The notes under the pieces were generated by a model that saw only the letters and a list, made by a program, of their open reading frames with translations, was not told the origin of the DNA and ran no database searches. 64,000 bases of DNA from Propionicimonas sp. Its GTDB lineage: Bacteria; Actinomycetota; Actinomycetes; Propionibacteriales; Propionibacteriaceae. Positions within the stretch are counted from its first letter, which is position 1. Each line of letters begins with the position of its first letter. Below are positions 42,682-52,231 of the stretch, piece after piece. The stretch is from the NCBI GenBank assembly GCA_013791955.1, contig VMSW01000005.1:186001-250000 (forward strand). The letters run 5' to 3'. A program made the translations under genes and the position numbers.

Positions 42682-43376
42682 TGAACGAAAGCCGTACCGC
42701 AGTGGTGCGCCGGGCCCGAGCCATCCATCGGGCACTGGGCGAAACCTACCCGGATGCCCACTGCGAACTCGATCACTTGGACGCCTGGCAACTGCTGGTA
42801 GCCACGGTGTTATCGGCGCAATCCACCGATCGCCGGGTGAATACCGTCACACCAGCGCTGTTCGCGCGTTTTCCTGATCCGGACGCGCTGGCCGGGGCCG
42901 ACCGGGGTGAACTCGAGGAACTGATCAAGTCCACCGGATTCTTCCGGGCCAAGACTGACTCGCTGCTGCGGCTGAGCGCTGCGTTGATCGCTGACTTCGG
43001 CGGCGAAGTCCCGGCCAAGTTGGAGCAACTGGTCAAGCTACCTGGGGTTGGCCGCAAGACCGCCAATGTGGTGCTCTCAGATGCCTTCGGGGTGCCGGCG
43101 ATCACCACCGACACCCACTTCATCAGGTTGTCGCATCGCTTTGGCTGGACCAAAGCCAGCGACCCGGCGGTGATCGAAGCTGAGGTGGGCGAGCTGTTCG
43201 TCCGCAAAGACTGGAACAGCCTCAACCATCGGGTGATCTGGCACGGCCGACGCCGCTGCCATGCACGCCGGCCCGCCTGCGGCGCCTGTCCGGTCGCCAA
43301 CCTGTGCCCGTCCTTCGGTGAAGGTCCGACCGAGGCAGCAATCGCGGAAAAGTTGGTGCGGGAGCCCCGCGGATGA
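42681..43376 (+). CDS. nth: Endonuclease III
   Basis: 231 residues. Helix-hairpin-helix LPGVGRKTANVVL contains catalytic K126; D144 follows in TTDTHFIRLS. The [4Fe-4S] ligands have the exact spacing C193-x6-C200-x2-C203-x5-C209. It removes oxidised pyrimidines from DNA and nicks the abasic site. The start is one base after the ridA coding region (stop TGA, ATGA-type) and its stop overlaps the NUDIX gene (ATGA). Confidence 0.95.
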   Translation: MNESRTAVVRRARAIHRALGETYPDAHCELDHLDAWQLLVATVLSAQSTDRRVNTVTPALFARFPDPDALAGADRGELEELIKSTGFFRAKTDSLLRLSAALIADFGGEVPAKLEQLVKLPGVGRKTANVVLSDAFGVPAITTDTHFIRLSHRFGWTKASDPAVIEAEVGELFVRKDWNSLNHRVIWHGRRRCHARRPACGACPVANLCPSFGEGPTEAAIAEKLVREPRG

Positions 43377-44044
43377 CCACCGAATCCCGTCAACCAGGCA
43401 GCCCGGTGCCGCCGGAGTTGGCTGCGGCCCGTGACCGGCTGGCCCATCCAGATGCCCTCAGCTTCATCTCCGGCACCCGCCGACCTGGACGCGGCCGTCC
43501 GGCAGCGGTGCTGATCCTGCTGTGTGCCGGAGCTGAGGGCTACGACCTCGTACTGGTGGAGAAGCGACCCGACTTACGCCACCATGCCGGCCAAGTGGCC
43601 TTCCCCGGCGGCTCGATGGAGGCAGCTGATGCTGATCCGATCGCGGCTGCCCTGCGTGAGGCGCAGGAGGAAGTTGGGGTGGTGCCAGCCGATGTGTCAG
43701 TGCTGGGCATTCTGCCTACCGCCCACATCCGCCGCAGCGGGTTCGACGTGACCTCAGTGGTGGGCTGGTGGACCCGTCCGTCCCCGTTGCAGGTGATGGA
43801 CGTCGGCGAGCTGGCCGCGGTGCACCGGGTGGGCTTGGCGCACCTGCTCGACCCGGCCAACCGCGACACCTGGACGCACCCCAGCGGCTTCACCGGACCA
43901 GGGTTCTGGATAGATGAGCTGTATGTGTGGGGATTCACCGCCTACCTGCTCGACGGGCTCTTCGAGCTGCTCGGCTGGACACAACCGTGGGATGCCGGTC
44001 GCATCAGCGAAATCCCGTCCCGATTTCTCAGCGAAAGGCTGTAA
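43373..44044 (+). CDS. NUDIX hydrolase (CoA pyrophosphatase-like)
   Basis: 223 residues. Nudix box GGSMEAADADPIAAALREAQEEVGV carries the REAQEEVG metal-binding glutamates; preceded by RPDLRHHAGQVAFPGG, the CoA-pyrophosphatase (NudL/PCD1) signature LRxHxGQVxFPGG. It would cleave CoA or a derivative to 4'-phosphopantetheine and 3',5'-ADP. It follows nth with ATGA overlap, as Rv3672c follows nth in mycobacteria. A 7-bp hairpin (44053-44070) after the stop may end the transcript. Confidence 0.85.
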   Translation: MTTESRQPGSPVPPELAAARDRLAHPDALSFISGTRRPGRGRPAAVLILLCAGAEGYDLVLVEKRPDLRHHAGQVAFPGGSMEAADADPIAAALREAQEEVGVVPADVSVLGILPTAHIRRSGFDVTSVVGWWTRPSPLQVMDVGELAAVHRVGLAHLLDPANRDTWTHPSGFTGPGFWIDELYVWGFTAYLLDGLFELLGWTQPWDAGRISEIPSRFLSERL

Positions 44045-44148
44045 AGGCCCCGGGGTGCGGGCGCGCACCCGGTAGTGTGAACGCCGTTCCCTCTTGTGGG
44101 TGAAGGGCACCCGACGTTCAGTCGGTATGAGCAGTTGAGGATGGGTTT

Positions 44149-45819
44149 ATGGCTTGGTGGCACGGCGCGGTGGCGTACCAGATTTATCCGCGTTCGTTCG
44201 CGGACTCCAACGGCGATGGGGTGGGCGACCTGCGCGGCATCATCAACCACGTCGATCATCTGGTGGCGCTTGGCGTTGACGTGGTGTGGCTTTCCCCGGT
44301 GTACCGCTCACCGATGGACGACAACGGCTACGACATTTCCGACTACTGCGATGTCGATCCGTCCCTGGGCACCCTGGCCGACCTGGACGAGTTGATCGCC
44401 GCCCTGCATGCGCGCGGCCTGAAACTGGTCATGGATGTGGTGATCAACCACACCTCTGATGAGCACCCGTGGTTCGTCGAATCCCGCGAGCCGGGTTCAC
44501 CCAAACGTGATTGGTACATCTGGCGGCCGGCCCGTCCGGGGTTCGAGCCTGGCACTCCGGGGGCAGAACCCACCAATGCTGGCTCGGCTTTCAGCGGGCC
44601 GGCGTGGGCCTACGACCCGCAAAGTGGCGAGTACTACCTGCACGTGTTCAGCCGCAAGCAGCCCGACCTCAACTGGGAGAACCCCGAGGTGCGCGCCGAG
44701 CTGTACCAGATGATGCGGTGGTGGGTTGAGCGCGGAGTCGACGGCTTCCGGTTGGACGTCATCAACGTGATCTCCAAGACCTACCCGCCGGTCGACGGCC
44801 CACCCGGACCCGACGGGCTGTGCTACGCCTTGGCGCAGGTGGCCAACGGGCCCAGATTGCACGAGTTCTTGGCCGAGATGAACGCCGAAGTTGGTTTCAC
44901 ACAGAAGGAGTTGTTCGTCGTCGGCGAGACCCCCGGCATCAACGCCGAACTCGCCCGCAGCTTCACCGATCCGGTCGCCCGTGAGCTGGGCATGGTGTTC
45001 ACCTTCGAGCATGTCGAGGTAGATCAGGGCGACTCGAAATGGGAGCTGGTGCCGCTGCAGTTGTCGGCGCTCAAGGCCACCCTCGCCGAATACCAGTACG
45101 GCCTGGAAGAGGCTGGCTGGAACTCGCTCTACTTTGAGAACCACGATCAGGCGAGGTCGGTGTCCCGCTTCGGCGATGACTCGCCGGCCTTCCGGGTGGC
45201 CTCAGCCAAGACCTTGGCCACCAGCCTGCACCTGCTCAAAGGCACGCCGTACGTCTACCAGGGGCAAGAGCTGGGCATGACCAACGCCAGCCTTGGCGGC
45301 ATCGAGGCCTACAACGATCTGGAGAGCATTCGCTTCTACAACCTGGCGGTTTCGCTGGGCCTGCCCAGCGAGCAGCTGCTCAGCGTGATCGCGGCCAAGA
45401 GCCGAGACAACGCCCGCACCCCGATGTGTTGGGACGCCAGCGAGAACGCTGGCTTCACCACCGGAACTCCCTGGCTGCCGGTGAACACCAACTACCCCGA
45501 GATCAACGCTGCCGCCGAGCTTGCAGATCCGGATTCGGTGTTCCACCACTACCGCAAGCTGATCGCGCTGCGCCATGAGCTGGAGGTAGTGCGGTTTGGT
45601 CGATTCGACTTGCTGTTGGCCGAGGACGAATCGCTGTTCTGCTACACCCGCACCTTGGCAGGTGATCGGCTCCTGGTGGTGGCCAACTGGTCCGCTGCGC
45701 CGGCCGACTGGCCGTCAGTGTTGCCGGACGTCACTGCCGCAGAACTGCTGGTGGGCACCCACCCGTCCGGGGAGTTGCGGCTGGCGGGTTGGGAATCGCG
45801 GGTCTACCGGTTGGGCTGA
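44149..45819 (+). CDS. GH13 alpha-glucosidase
   Basis: 556 residues from ATG 44149. Motifs: VAYQIYPRSFADSNGDGVGD near residue 8-27, MDVVINHTSDEHPWF, nucleophile D203 (GFRLDVINV), acid/base E260 (VVGETPG), D333 (FENHDQ). The typical oligo-1,6-glucosidase features (VINHTS and Val-Ile-Asn after the nucleophile) favour hydrolysis of alpha-1,6 or alpha-1,4 glucosides in the cytoplasm. Differs clearly from the other GH13 enzyme at 24645-26312. No transporter or regulator of sugars lies next to it. Confidence 0.9.
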   Translation: MAWWHGAVAYQIYPRSFADSNGDGVGDLRGIINHVDHLVALGVDVVWLSPVYRSPMDDNGYDISDYCDVDPSLGTLADLDELIAALHARGLKLVMDVVINHTSDEHPWFVESREPGSPKRDWYIWRPARPGFEPGTPGAEPTNAGSAFSGPAWAYDPQSGEYYLHVFSRKQPDLNWENPEVRAELYQMMRWWVERGVDGFRLDVINVISKTYPPVDGPPGPDGLCYALAQVANGPRLHEFLAEMNAEVGFTQKELFVVGETPGINAELARSFTDPVARELGMVFTFEHVEVDQGDSKWELVPLQLSALKATLAEYQYGLEEAGWNSLYFENHDQARSVSRFGDDSPAFRVASAKTLATSLHLLKGTPYVYQGQELGMTNASLGGIEAYNDLESIRFYNLAVSLGLPSEQLLSVIAAKSRDNARTPMCWDASENAGFTTGTPWLPVNTNYPEINAAAELADPDSVFHHYRKLIALRHELEVVRFGRFDLLLAEDESLFCYTRTLAGDRLLVVANWSAAPADWPSVLPDVTAAELLVGTHPSGELRLAGWESRVYRLG

Positions 45820-45822
45820 GGC

Positions 45823-46320
45823 TCAGTTTGAACCCAAGGCATCAGTTGAACCTAGAGCCTCGGCAACTGCGGTCGAAGCCGGGGCCTTCTTGCCGGACGC
45901 CTCGGCGCTGGCCTCAGCGATGGTGGCCTTGACGAACTCAACCTGATCCTTCGCGTTGGCGATGGTCTTGGTCGGTGAACCTGGCTGCGGTACGCGGCCA
46001 GCGAGATAACCAATAAGGGCGGCGAGGGCGAGCATCAGCAGCCCCATGACCAGGAAGCCAAGGAACAGGGCGGTGATTACCTCGAGGCCGAACCAGGCCC
46101 GGAAGCCAATCGCCCAAGCGAAGGCGAAGGCGCTGAACAGCACCCCGACCGCGCTGACAGCCAGATAGCCAGCGCCACCGAACAACCCAGCGATGACGCC
46201 AGCCTTGGCTGCCTCACCCTTGATTTCATCGGCGGCCAGGGCGATCTCACCGCGGACGATGGTGGTGACTTCGTCCTGGATGCCCTTGATTACCTCGGCG
46301 ATATCGGTCGACTCGGCCAT
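45823..46320 (-). CDS. Phage-holin-superfamily (PF07332) membrane protein
   Basis: 165 residues. N-terminal amphipathic helix (IADVIKGIQDEVTTIVRGEIALA), two long hydrophobic hairpins (about 40-75 and 80-110), then a Ala/Pro/Lys tail. This is the Actinobacteria 'phage holin family III' (PF07332) type, found as an ordinary chromosomal gene; there is no phage gene near, so no lytic role is implied. Convergent with the GH13 gene by three bases. Confidence 0.7.
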   Translation of the reverse strand: MAESTDIAEVIKGIQDEVTTIVRGEIALAADEIKGEAAKAGVIAGLFGGAGYLAVSAVGVLFSAFAFAWAIGFRAWFGLEVITALFLGFLVMGLLMLALAALIGYLAGRVPQPGSPTKTIANAKDQVEFVKATIAEASAEASGKKAPASTAVAEALGSTDALGSN

Positions 46321-46369
46321 CGCACTCCCTTTCTGACTTCGTCAACAGCCTAACCCTGCCGTGGCGCTG

Positions 46370-47125
46370 CTAAAGAGTGATCTGTAGTCCTTCGGGAGCG
46401 AGCTCAAGATGGCTGGTGAACTCGCTGTGGTTCACCTCGGCCCGCCAGCACTGCACGGCATACGGCAGCGCCAGCGGTTCTGGCGAGTTGGCAGAGGTGT
46501 CGTAGATCGCCCCCACCGCGTCCAGGAGCGCAGAGGCGGCCGGCTCTGGGAGCCCAGACAGCTTCGGTGCGCTGGAGACCATTTCGAACATGCCGTCGCG
46601 AGTGATCGGCACCCAAAGCCGGAAGCTGTGGCTTTCGACGTCCGGAAAGTAGGGGCTGCCGGAGAGGGCGTCAATCGAATCGATCTGTTTGGACGTCATT
46701 AGTTCCGGGTCGTAGACCTGCAGCACCCTAGCCAGCCGCCGCACCCACGGCACGCTGTCATCGCGGGTGGTGTAGGCAAGCCCGAGGTAGCCACCAGGCG
46801 CGAGCACCCGAGCAAACTCGGCCAGCGCCAGGCCGGGTGCGAGCAGGTGCATTCCCTGGGAGATCACCACCGCGTCAAAGGAACACGGCTGGAACGGCAG
46901 CGCCTCGGCCGAGGTCGCCACCACCGCCAAACTCGGCTGGCGTCGCCGAGCGCTTCCCAGCACCGCCGGGTCCCGATCGATCAGGGTGACCTGCGCTCCG
47001 CGGGCGATCAGCCGGGCGGCCATCAGGGCAGAGCCCTGGCCGACGGCCAGCACCCTGGCTCCTGGGGTGGGCACCAGCCAGTCGTCCGCGGCTACCGGGA
47101 AGCCGCCGCCGCTGCGGTTGGTCAT
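46370..47125 (-). CDS. Class I SAM-dependent methyltransferase
   Basis: 251 residues. Rossmann SAM motifs: VLAVGQGSALMAARL (motif I, with GQGS instead of GxGxG), VTLIDRDP, DAVVISQGMHLLAP and FARVLAPGGYLGLAY (motif with PGG). It belongs to the Methyltransf_11 group. The substrate is not readable. Divergent from the short-chain dehydrogenase gene with an 88-base gap. Confidence 0.8.
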   Translation of the reverse strand: MTNRSGGGFPVAADDWLVPTPGARVLAVGQGSALMAARLIARGAQVTLIDRDPAVLGSARRRQPSLAVVATSAEALPFQPCSFDAVVISQGMHLLAPGLALAEFARVLAPGGYLGLAYTTRDDSVPWVRRLARVLQVYDPELMTSKQIDSIDALSGSPYFPDVESHSFRLWVPITRDGMFEMVSSAPKLSGLPEPAASALLDAVGAIYDTSANSPEPLALPYAVQCWRAEVNHSEFTSHLELAPEGLQITL

Positions 47126-47213
47126 GGATTGATCCTAGGTTGGGCCTGCCATCAGGGCCGGGAGGCAACGCTGTCGGGGTAGCGTTGTCAGGGGCTTAGG
47201 AAGGGTGGACGGC

Positions 47214-48038
47214 ATGGCCAAACAGACGATCATCATCACTGGAGCCAGCGACGGCATCGGGGCGGCAGCGGCTCGAACGCTGGCCGCGTCCGGGGAATCG
47301 GTGGTGCTGGTGGGGCGCTCGGTTGCCAAGACTGAGGCCCTGGCGGCCGAGCTGGGAGTGCCACACCATGTGGCCGATTACAGCTCGCTGGCTCAGGTGC
47401 GCCGCTTGGCTGCCGAGCTGGACGCGGCCTATCCCCGGATCGATGTGCTGGCCAACAACGCTGGCGGCATTATGGGCGAGCGGACGGTCACTGAAGACGG
47501 TCACGAGTTGACCTTCCAGGTGAATCACCTGGGCGGCTTTCTGCTGACCACGCTGCTGTTGGACAAGCTCATCGCCTCCTCAGCCAAGGTCATTCAGACC
47601 TCGAGTATCGCGGCGCGCCTGATGGCCAAACTGGAGCTGGACGACCTGGATTCTGAGCATGGCTACTCCGCCCAGGGTGCCTATGGTGCCGGGAAACTGG
47701 CCAACATCTTGTTCACCCGGGAGCTGCATCGGCGCTACGCGGAGCAGGGGCTGTCGGCGGCGGCGTTCCATCCCGGAGTGGTGGGGTCGAACTTCGGCAA
47801 CAGCGGCTCGGGGTTCATGCGCTGGCTCTACGCCAATCCGTTGGCTCGTCGGGGCATGCTCACCTCCGAAGAGGGCAGCGACCAACTGGTCTGGCTGGCT
47901 GAGGGCGTCCCGGGGGTTGATTGGCGCTCCGGGGAGTATTACGAGAAGCGCCGGGTGGCCAAATCGTCGGCGAAGGCTGAGGATGCCGAGTTGGCCCAGC
48001 GGCTTTGGGAGATCTCCGAACAGTTGGTCGCGCAGTAG
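47214..48038 (+). CDS. Short-chain dehydrogenase/reductase
   Basis: 274 residues from ATG 47214, preceded by AGGAAGGG; an upstream GTG at 47205 is less likely. NAD(P)-binding TGASDGIG at about 9-16, ANNAGG, catalytic Ser in QTSSIA and YGAGKLA (Y and K of YxxxK). Domain pattern HPGVVGS and a C-terminal tail WRSGEYYEKRRVAK resemble retinol-dehydrogenase-like SDRs. Substrate unknown. Confidence 0.85.
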   Translation: MAKQTIIITGASDGIGAAAARTLAASGESVVLVGRSVAKTEALAAELGVPHHVADYSSLAQVRRLAAELDAAYPRIDVLANNAGGIMGERTVTEDGHELTFQVNHLGGFLLTTLLLDKLIASSAKVIQTSSIAARLMAKLELDDLDSEHGYSAQGAYGAGKLANILFTRELHRRYAEQGLSAAAFHPGVVGSNFGNSGSGFMRWLYANPLARRGMLTSEEGSDQLVWLAEGVPGVDWRSGEYYEKRRVAKSSAKAEDAELAQRLWEISEQLVAQ

Positions 48039-48157
48039 TCGCGGCTGCGGGGCAAGATGCCCGGCCGGATTTGTGGATAACTCGGTGCCGAAGCCAGCTT
48101 TTCCACAACTTCGGCCAGGGGTGAACGACTTCGGGCCGGCGCACCCAAAGTGCAGGT

Positions 48158-49207
48158 ATGGCACAGCTGAGTCCATCTCGCCCGGTTCTGGTAGTCGCGG
48201 CACCGGGAGATACCCAGGATTCGATCCTGTCTGCAGTCGCGGCCCAGGAGTTGGACGCCGAGGTGGTCACCGAGCCTGAACGGCTCGGTGAACTTTGGCG
48301 GACGGCTTCGACGGTGATCGTCGCCGACGATCTCGCCGAGTTGGTCGCCGGTAGGGCACTGCCGCACCGCGAAGGCGTCTACGTGGTGGGGCCGGAGCCC
48401 GAAAAGCTGTCGATGTGGTCGGCCCCGTTGTCGGCCCGGGTGATTCCGTTGCCGGAGGGGGCTGCCTGGCTGGGTGCGGTCCTCGGTGAGGGGAGCAGCC
48501 GCTCCCGAGCACCGGTGGTGGCAGTCATTGGGGGGTCTGGCGGGGTGGGGGCCTCCACCCTCGCGGCTGCCTTGGCTCAGCTGAGTGCCGCCCGCGGCCC
48601 GTCCGGGGCGGCGCTGGTCGATGCCGATTCGCTTGGCGGCGGCATCGACCTGCTGTTGGGCGCCGAGCGGGTGCAGGGCTGGCGGTGGCCGAGACTGAAC
48701 TCGGCTGAGGGCCATTTGGGTGACTTGCGGCCCTACCTGCCGGTGGTCGACGGCGTGTCGGTGGTATCGATGGCGCGCGGGGCCGAGCTAGATCTGGCCA
48801 GGGAACCGCTGGCCGCGATCGTGGCCTCGCTGTGCACCTGGCATTCCGCTGTGGTGCTCGACCCGGGTCGCTCGAAGGCCCCAGCGGCCAGAGAAGCGGT
48901 GCGGCTGGCCTCGCGGCAGCTGCTGTTGGTCTCGGCGTCCGTCCGGGGAGTTGCGGCCGCTCGGCAGGCAGTCGCCGGCCACGACCTGGAGCGGGCCGAA
49001 CTGGTGGTGCGCCGAGGCCGCGGGGCGCTGCCCTCGGATCTGGTGGCCGAAGCCGTCGGGCTGCCGGTGTTGGCGGAGCTTCCTGAGGAACGCGGCCTGG
49101 CCGGGGCGGCCGAGCGAGGTGAGCCGCCAGCCAGGGGAGCGCGGCGGGGCTACCGCAAAGCGGTGGACCGACTGCTCGACCTGGTGCTGAGCGGAGCGGG
49201 GGAATGA
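48158..49207 (+). CDS. CpaE/Ssd-like ParA-type protein of the Tad pilus locus
   Basis: 349 residues. Residues ~120-190 carry a deviant Walker A GGSGGVGAST (MinD/ParA superfamily), followed by ALVDADSLGGGIDLLLG. An N-terminal ~110-residue receiver-like region precedes it. It belongs to the 'septum site-determining/secretion neighborhood CpaE-like' family (Rv3660c in M. tuberculosis), which leads the actinobacterial Tad locus. Its likely job is pilus assembly positioning; some reports tie it to septum control. The next gene, tadA, starts inside its last codons (ATGA at 49204). Confidence 0.87.
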   Translation: MAQLSPSRPVLVVAAPGDTQDSILSAVAAQELDAEVVTEPERLGELWRTASTVIVADDLAELVAGRALPHREGVYVVGPEPEKLSMWSAPLSARVIPLPEGAAWLGAVLGEGSSRSRAPVVAVIGGSGGVGASTLAAALAQLSAARGPSGAALVDADSLGGGIDLLLGAERVQGWRWPRLNSAEGHLGDLRPYLPVVDGVSVVSMARGAELDLAREPLAAIVASLCTWHSAVVLDPGRSKAPAAREAVRLASRQLLLVSASVRGVAAARQAVAGHDLERAELVVRRGRGALPSDLVAEAVGLPVLAELPEERGLAGAAERGEPPARGARRGYRKAVDRLLDLVLSGAGE

Positions 49208-50352
49208 ATGAGGCCGAATTGGACGCACTGCGCGACCACTTGGCCAAGCGTGGGCAACTGCCGGGCCCGGTGGAGGTCGGCTCGGCCCTGCGCAGCCTTG
49301 GACTACTGGTCACCGATTCGGTGGTTCGCCAAACGGTGGTCGCGCTGCGTCGCGACAGCGTCGGGGCCGGTCCGCTCGATCCGCTGCTGAAGCGGCCCGG
49401 AGTCACCGATGTGCTGGTCAACGGCCCCGATCAGGTCTATCTCGATTGTGGTGCCGGGCTGGAGCCGGCTGGAGTCAGTTTTGCCAGCGAAGCTGAGTTG
49501 CGCCGCCTGGCCGTGCGGCTGGCGGCAACGGTGGGCCGACGCCTCGATGAAGGCTCGCCTTTCGTGGACGCCCGCCTACCCAACGGGGTGCGAGTGCACG
49601 CCGTGTTGGGCTGCGTGGCGGATGCGGGCACCTGCCTATCGCTCCGGGTGCCAAATCGGCAGCGGCTCACCTTGGCGGACTGGTTGGCCAGCGGGAGTTT
49701 GAGCGCCTCGGCCGCTGAACTGCTGGCGGGACTGGTGGCCCAGCGACGCGCGTTCCTGATCTCCGGGGGTACCGGATCAGGTAAGACCACGCTGCTGGCC
49801 GCACTGCTGGGCCTGGTGCCTGCCGCGGAGCGCATCGTGATCGCGGAGGACTCCCGCGAACTTCAACCCGACCATCCCCATTGCGTGCGCTTGGAGGCAC
49901 GTCCGGCCAATGCCGAAGGTAGCGGCGCCCTGACGCTCACCGACCTGGTTCGTCAGGCGCTACGGATGCGGCCGGACCGGTTGGTGGTGGGCGAGGTTCG
50001 TGGCGCGGAGCTGGCCGATCTGCTCAGTGCATTGAACACCGGGCATGAGGGCGGTTGTGGCACCGTGCACGCCAACTCCGCAGCTGACGTGCCGGCGCGC
50101 CTGGAAGCGTTGGGCGCCTTGGGTGGGCTGTCCCGCGATGCGCTGCACGCGCAGCTGGGGGCGGCGCTGCAGGTGCTGATTCACGTGCGCAGGCTGCCTG
50201 ATGGCAGGCGTTGGCTGGACGAGGTGCGCCTGGTGTCGGCTGACGAGGTGACCGGGCGCTGCCGGACGGTCCCTGCGGTGCGCTTTCGCAACGACGCTTC
50301 GATGGTGGCCGGTCCGGGTATGGAGACGCTGCGCAGATTGGCCGGGTTGTGA
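49204..50352 (+). CDS. tadA: TadA/CpaF-family secretion ATPase
   Basis: 382 residues. Walker [10 protein letters not shown] at about 187-195, Asp box [13 protein letters not shown], Walker B LVVGEVRG, and His box [13 protein letters not shown] (about 280-292). N-terminal half [17 protein letters not shown] is typical of CpaF. It is the cytoplasmic motor that polymerises the pilin. It overlaps the cpaE-like gene by 4 bases and the tadB-like gene by 4 (GTGA). Confidence 0.93.
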   Translation: MNEAELDALRDHLAKRGQLPGPVEVGSALRSLGLLVTDSVVRQTVVALRRDSVGAGPLDPLLKRPGVTDVLVNGPDQVYLDCGAGLEPAGVSFASEAELRRLAVRLAATVGRRLDEGSPFVDARLPNGVRVHAVLGCVADAGTCLSLRVPNRQRLTLADWLASGSLSASAAELLAGLVAQRRAFLISGGTGSGKTTLLAALLGLVPAAERIVIAEDSRELQPDHPHCVRLEARPANAEGSGALTLTDLVRQALRMRPDRLVVGEVRGAELADLLSALNTGHEGGCGTVHANSAADVPARLEALGALGGLSRDALHAQLGAALQVLIHVRRLPDGRRWLDEVRLVSADEVTGRCRTVPAVRFRNDASMVAGPGMETLRRLAGL

Positions 50353-51149
50353 GCCTGCTGGTTGCCGTCACTGCGGTGGGCGCGGCCCTGCTCTGGTTCC
50401 GGCCATCGCCGCGGCACCGGTTGGGTCGACTGATCCCGGCCGAGCGAATGCCGCAGAGTTGGGCAGCAGTGCCAGTGGTGGTGGCCCTGGCGGGGGTGGT
50501 TGTAGCGGCGGTGCTGGGCCTGGTGTTCTTCGGCACCGCCGGTGGGGCCATCGGGTTGAGCTCAGCGCTGGTGGCGGTCACGGTGTTCTGGTCGATGCGT
50601 TGGCAGCGCACAGCCAGCCGGGCGAAGCGGCGCACCGAGGATGTCGTAGATGCCTGCCAGCTGTTGGCCGGGCTGATGCGCGTTGGGCATGTGCCGACGA
50701 CAGCGTTGCGAATCGCCGCCATCGATTCGGCGGTTTTCGCCGAAGCAGATGCCGCTCAACGGGTTGGCGGCTCTGTGGTGGCGGCGCTGCGGCGTCAGTC
50801 CCGGGAACCCGGCGGGGTGGGGCTGGCTGAGCTGGCCACCGCTTGGGAAGTGGCCGAAATCACGGGTGCCTCGATGACCGCAACCTTGGATGCGTTGTCC
50901 GACCGGTTGGATGCGGCCCACAAAGTGGCTCGGGTGGTTGATGCCGAACTCGCTGCCCCCCGGGCGACCGGACGGCTGTTGGCCGCGTTGCCAGTCTTCG
51001 GGCTGCTCCTTGGCTATGCGATTGGCGGCGATCCGGGATCGTTCCTGTTGGGTTCGCCAGTGGGGCAGCTGTGCTTGGTCGTCGGAGTCGCGTTGGCGTG
51101 CGCCGGAGTCTGGTGGATTGAGCGCATCGCTGCCAGGGCTGGTGGTTAG
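50349..51149 (+). CDS. tadB: TadB-like platform membrane protein
   Basis: 266 residues from a GTG at 50349. It has N-terminal hydrophobic segments (about 1-15 and 35-70), a cytoplasmic T2SSF domain (about 90-200: VDACQLLAGLMRVGHVPTTAL and MTATLDALSDRLD) and C-terminal helices (~215-255). It is the first of two inner-membrane platform proteins that pair with tadC. The stop is one base before the tadC GTG. Confidence 0.87.
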   Translation: MSLLVAVTAVGAALLWFRPSPRHRLGRLIPAERMPQSWAAVPVVVALAGVVVAAVLGLVFFGTAGGAIGLSSALVAVTVFWSMRWQRTASRAKRRTEDVVDACQLLAGLMRVGHVPTTALRIAAIDSAVFAEADAAQRVGGSVVAALRRQSREPGGVGLAELATAWEVAEITGASMTATLDALSDRLDAAHKVARVVDAELAAPRATGRLLAALPVFGLLLGYAIGGDPGSFLLGSPVGQLCLVVGVALACAGVWWIERIAARAGG

Positions 51150-51150
51150 C

Positions 51151-51891
51151 GTGACCGGGTCGTTTGGGGCGGAGGCGTTGGTGGCTGCGGTCGCCGCCGG
51201 TCTGGCGGTGCTGAGCTGGTGGCCAGCGGGGGCTGCTCGGCTGGAGCCGCGTGAACTCGGTGACCCGGCGGCGGCCCTGCTGCGGGTCAACCGCCTGCGG
51301 CGAATCGGCTCAGCGGTAGCCACAGGTGCCGCTGTCGCTTTCGCGACAGCTTCGCTGGGCCTGCTGTCGCCGCTGTTCGGGTTCGGGGCGATAGTGATCA
51401 GCCATTACCTGCTGGGCCAACTGGCCAACGGCGTTGATGCCAAGCGGGAGGCCCGCCTACGAGCTGAGCTCTCCCAGGTTTGCGATCTGCTAGCGGTCTG
51501 TCTGGAGGCGGGGCTGCCACTTCGGGTGGCGGCGGCAGCAGTGGCCCAATCGCTGGCGGGGCCGATGGCCGAAGAGCTGGCCGAAGTCAGCGCCAAGGTG
51601 CGCCTGGGCATCGACGAGCAGCGGGCCTGGGCGGAGTTCGGGGCCCGGCCAGCATTGGCCAAACTCGGCCGCGAGTTGAGCCGCGGAGTGGCCTCTGGGG
51701 TATCGCTGACCACCAGGGTGACCGCGCTCGGGGTAGATGCTCGCCGCGAGGCCGCTGCTGTCGCCGAGGCCAACGCCAAGAAGGTCGGGGTGAGCTCCGT
51801 CCTGCCACTGATGGTCTGCTTCCTGCCCGCCTTCGTGCTGATCGGCGTGGTGCCGATCATCGGCGGCATGGTCTCGGGGCTGTTCGGCTGA
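51151..51891 (+). CDS. tadC: TadC-like platform membrane protein
   Basis: 246 residues from GTG 51151; a longer frame runs back through tadB and is rejected. Two N-terminal helices, a T2SSF domain (CDLLAVCLEAGLPLRVAAAAV) and a C-terminal membrane segment (LPLMVCFLPAFVLIGVVPII). It is the second platform component of the Tad pilus. One base separates it from tadB. Confidence 0.87.
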   Translation: MTGSFGAEALVAAVAAGLAVLSWWPAGAARLEPRELGDPAAALLRVNRLRRIGSAVATGAAVAFATASLGLLSPLFGFGAIVISHYLLGQLANGVDAKREARLRAELSQVCDLLAVCLEAGLPLRVAAAAVAQSLAGPMAEELAEVSAKVRLGIDEQRAWAEFGARPALAKLGRELSRGVASGVSLTTRVTALGVDARREAAAVAEANAKKVGVSSVLPLMVCFLPAFVLIGVVPIIGGMVSGLFG

Positions 51892-52021
51892 TTCGCTGTC
51901 CACAAGCTGTTTCCTCAACGCTGCGTAATCCACAGCCCACCAGAACAGGTGAGCAGTTTCCCCTCCAGGTGCCAAAGCTAAGGGTGCGTCCGTGGGTGGC
52001 GTGGATTCGAGAGGAGAAGTT

Positions 52022-52231
52022 ATGGCAAGCAAGCTCGTCAAAGCGGCAATTCGTCGGGGTCAGCGGGGCATGACCACCGCGGAGTACGCGGTCGGTTCGG
52101 TGGCGGTGGCCACGGGCGCAGGGGTGCTCACCTGGCTGTTCCAGCAGGAGTGGTTCAAAGAGCTGCTCATGAAGCTGATCGAGGCACTGTTTCTGGCGAT
52201 CACCGGGGTCTTCGCCCCCTCGGGTGTGTGA
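52022..52231 (+). CDS. DUF4244 Flp-pilin-like protein
   Basis: 69 residues from ATG 52022, preceded by AGAGGAGAAG. A short basic leader RRGQRG precedes MTTAEYAVGS, a class III signal peptide with the E at position five of the mature end (cleavage after G), then one hydrophobic helix TTAEYAVGSVAVATGAG. This is the likely major pilin of the locus, to be processed by a prepilin peptidase encoded elsewhere. The longer frame from 51992 is unneeded. Confidence 0.87.
   Translation: MASKLVKAAIRRGQRGMTTAEYAVGSVAVATGAGVLTWLFQQEWFKELLMKLIEALFLAITGVFAPSGV

Noticed and set aside
44053-44070. GGGTGCG/CGCACCC hairpin as terminator after the NUDIX gene
   Set aside because: Only seven base pairs and no T-run; GC-rich chance pairing is likely, so it is mentioned but not listed as a feature.
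45823-46320. Sign of a prophage (holin family name)
   Set aside because: PF07332 proteins are ordinary chromosomal membrane proteins in Actinobacteria; no capsid, tail, lysin or integrase genes nearby.
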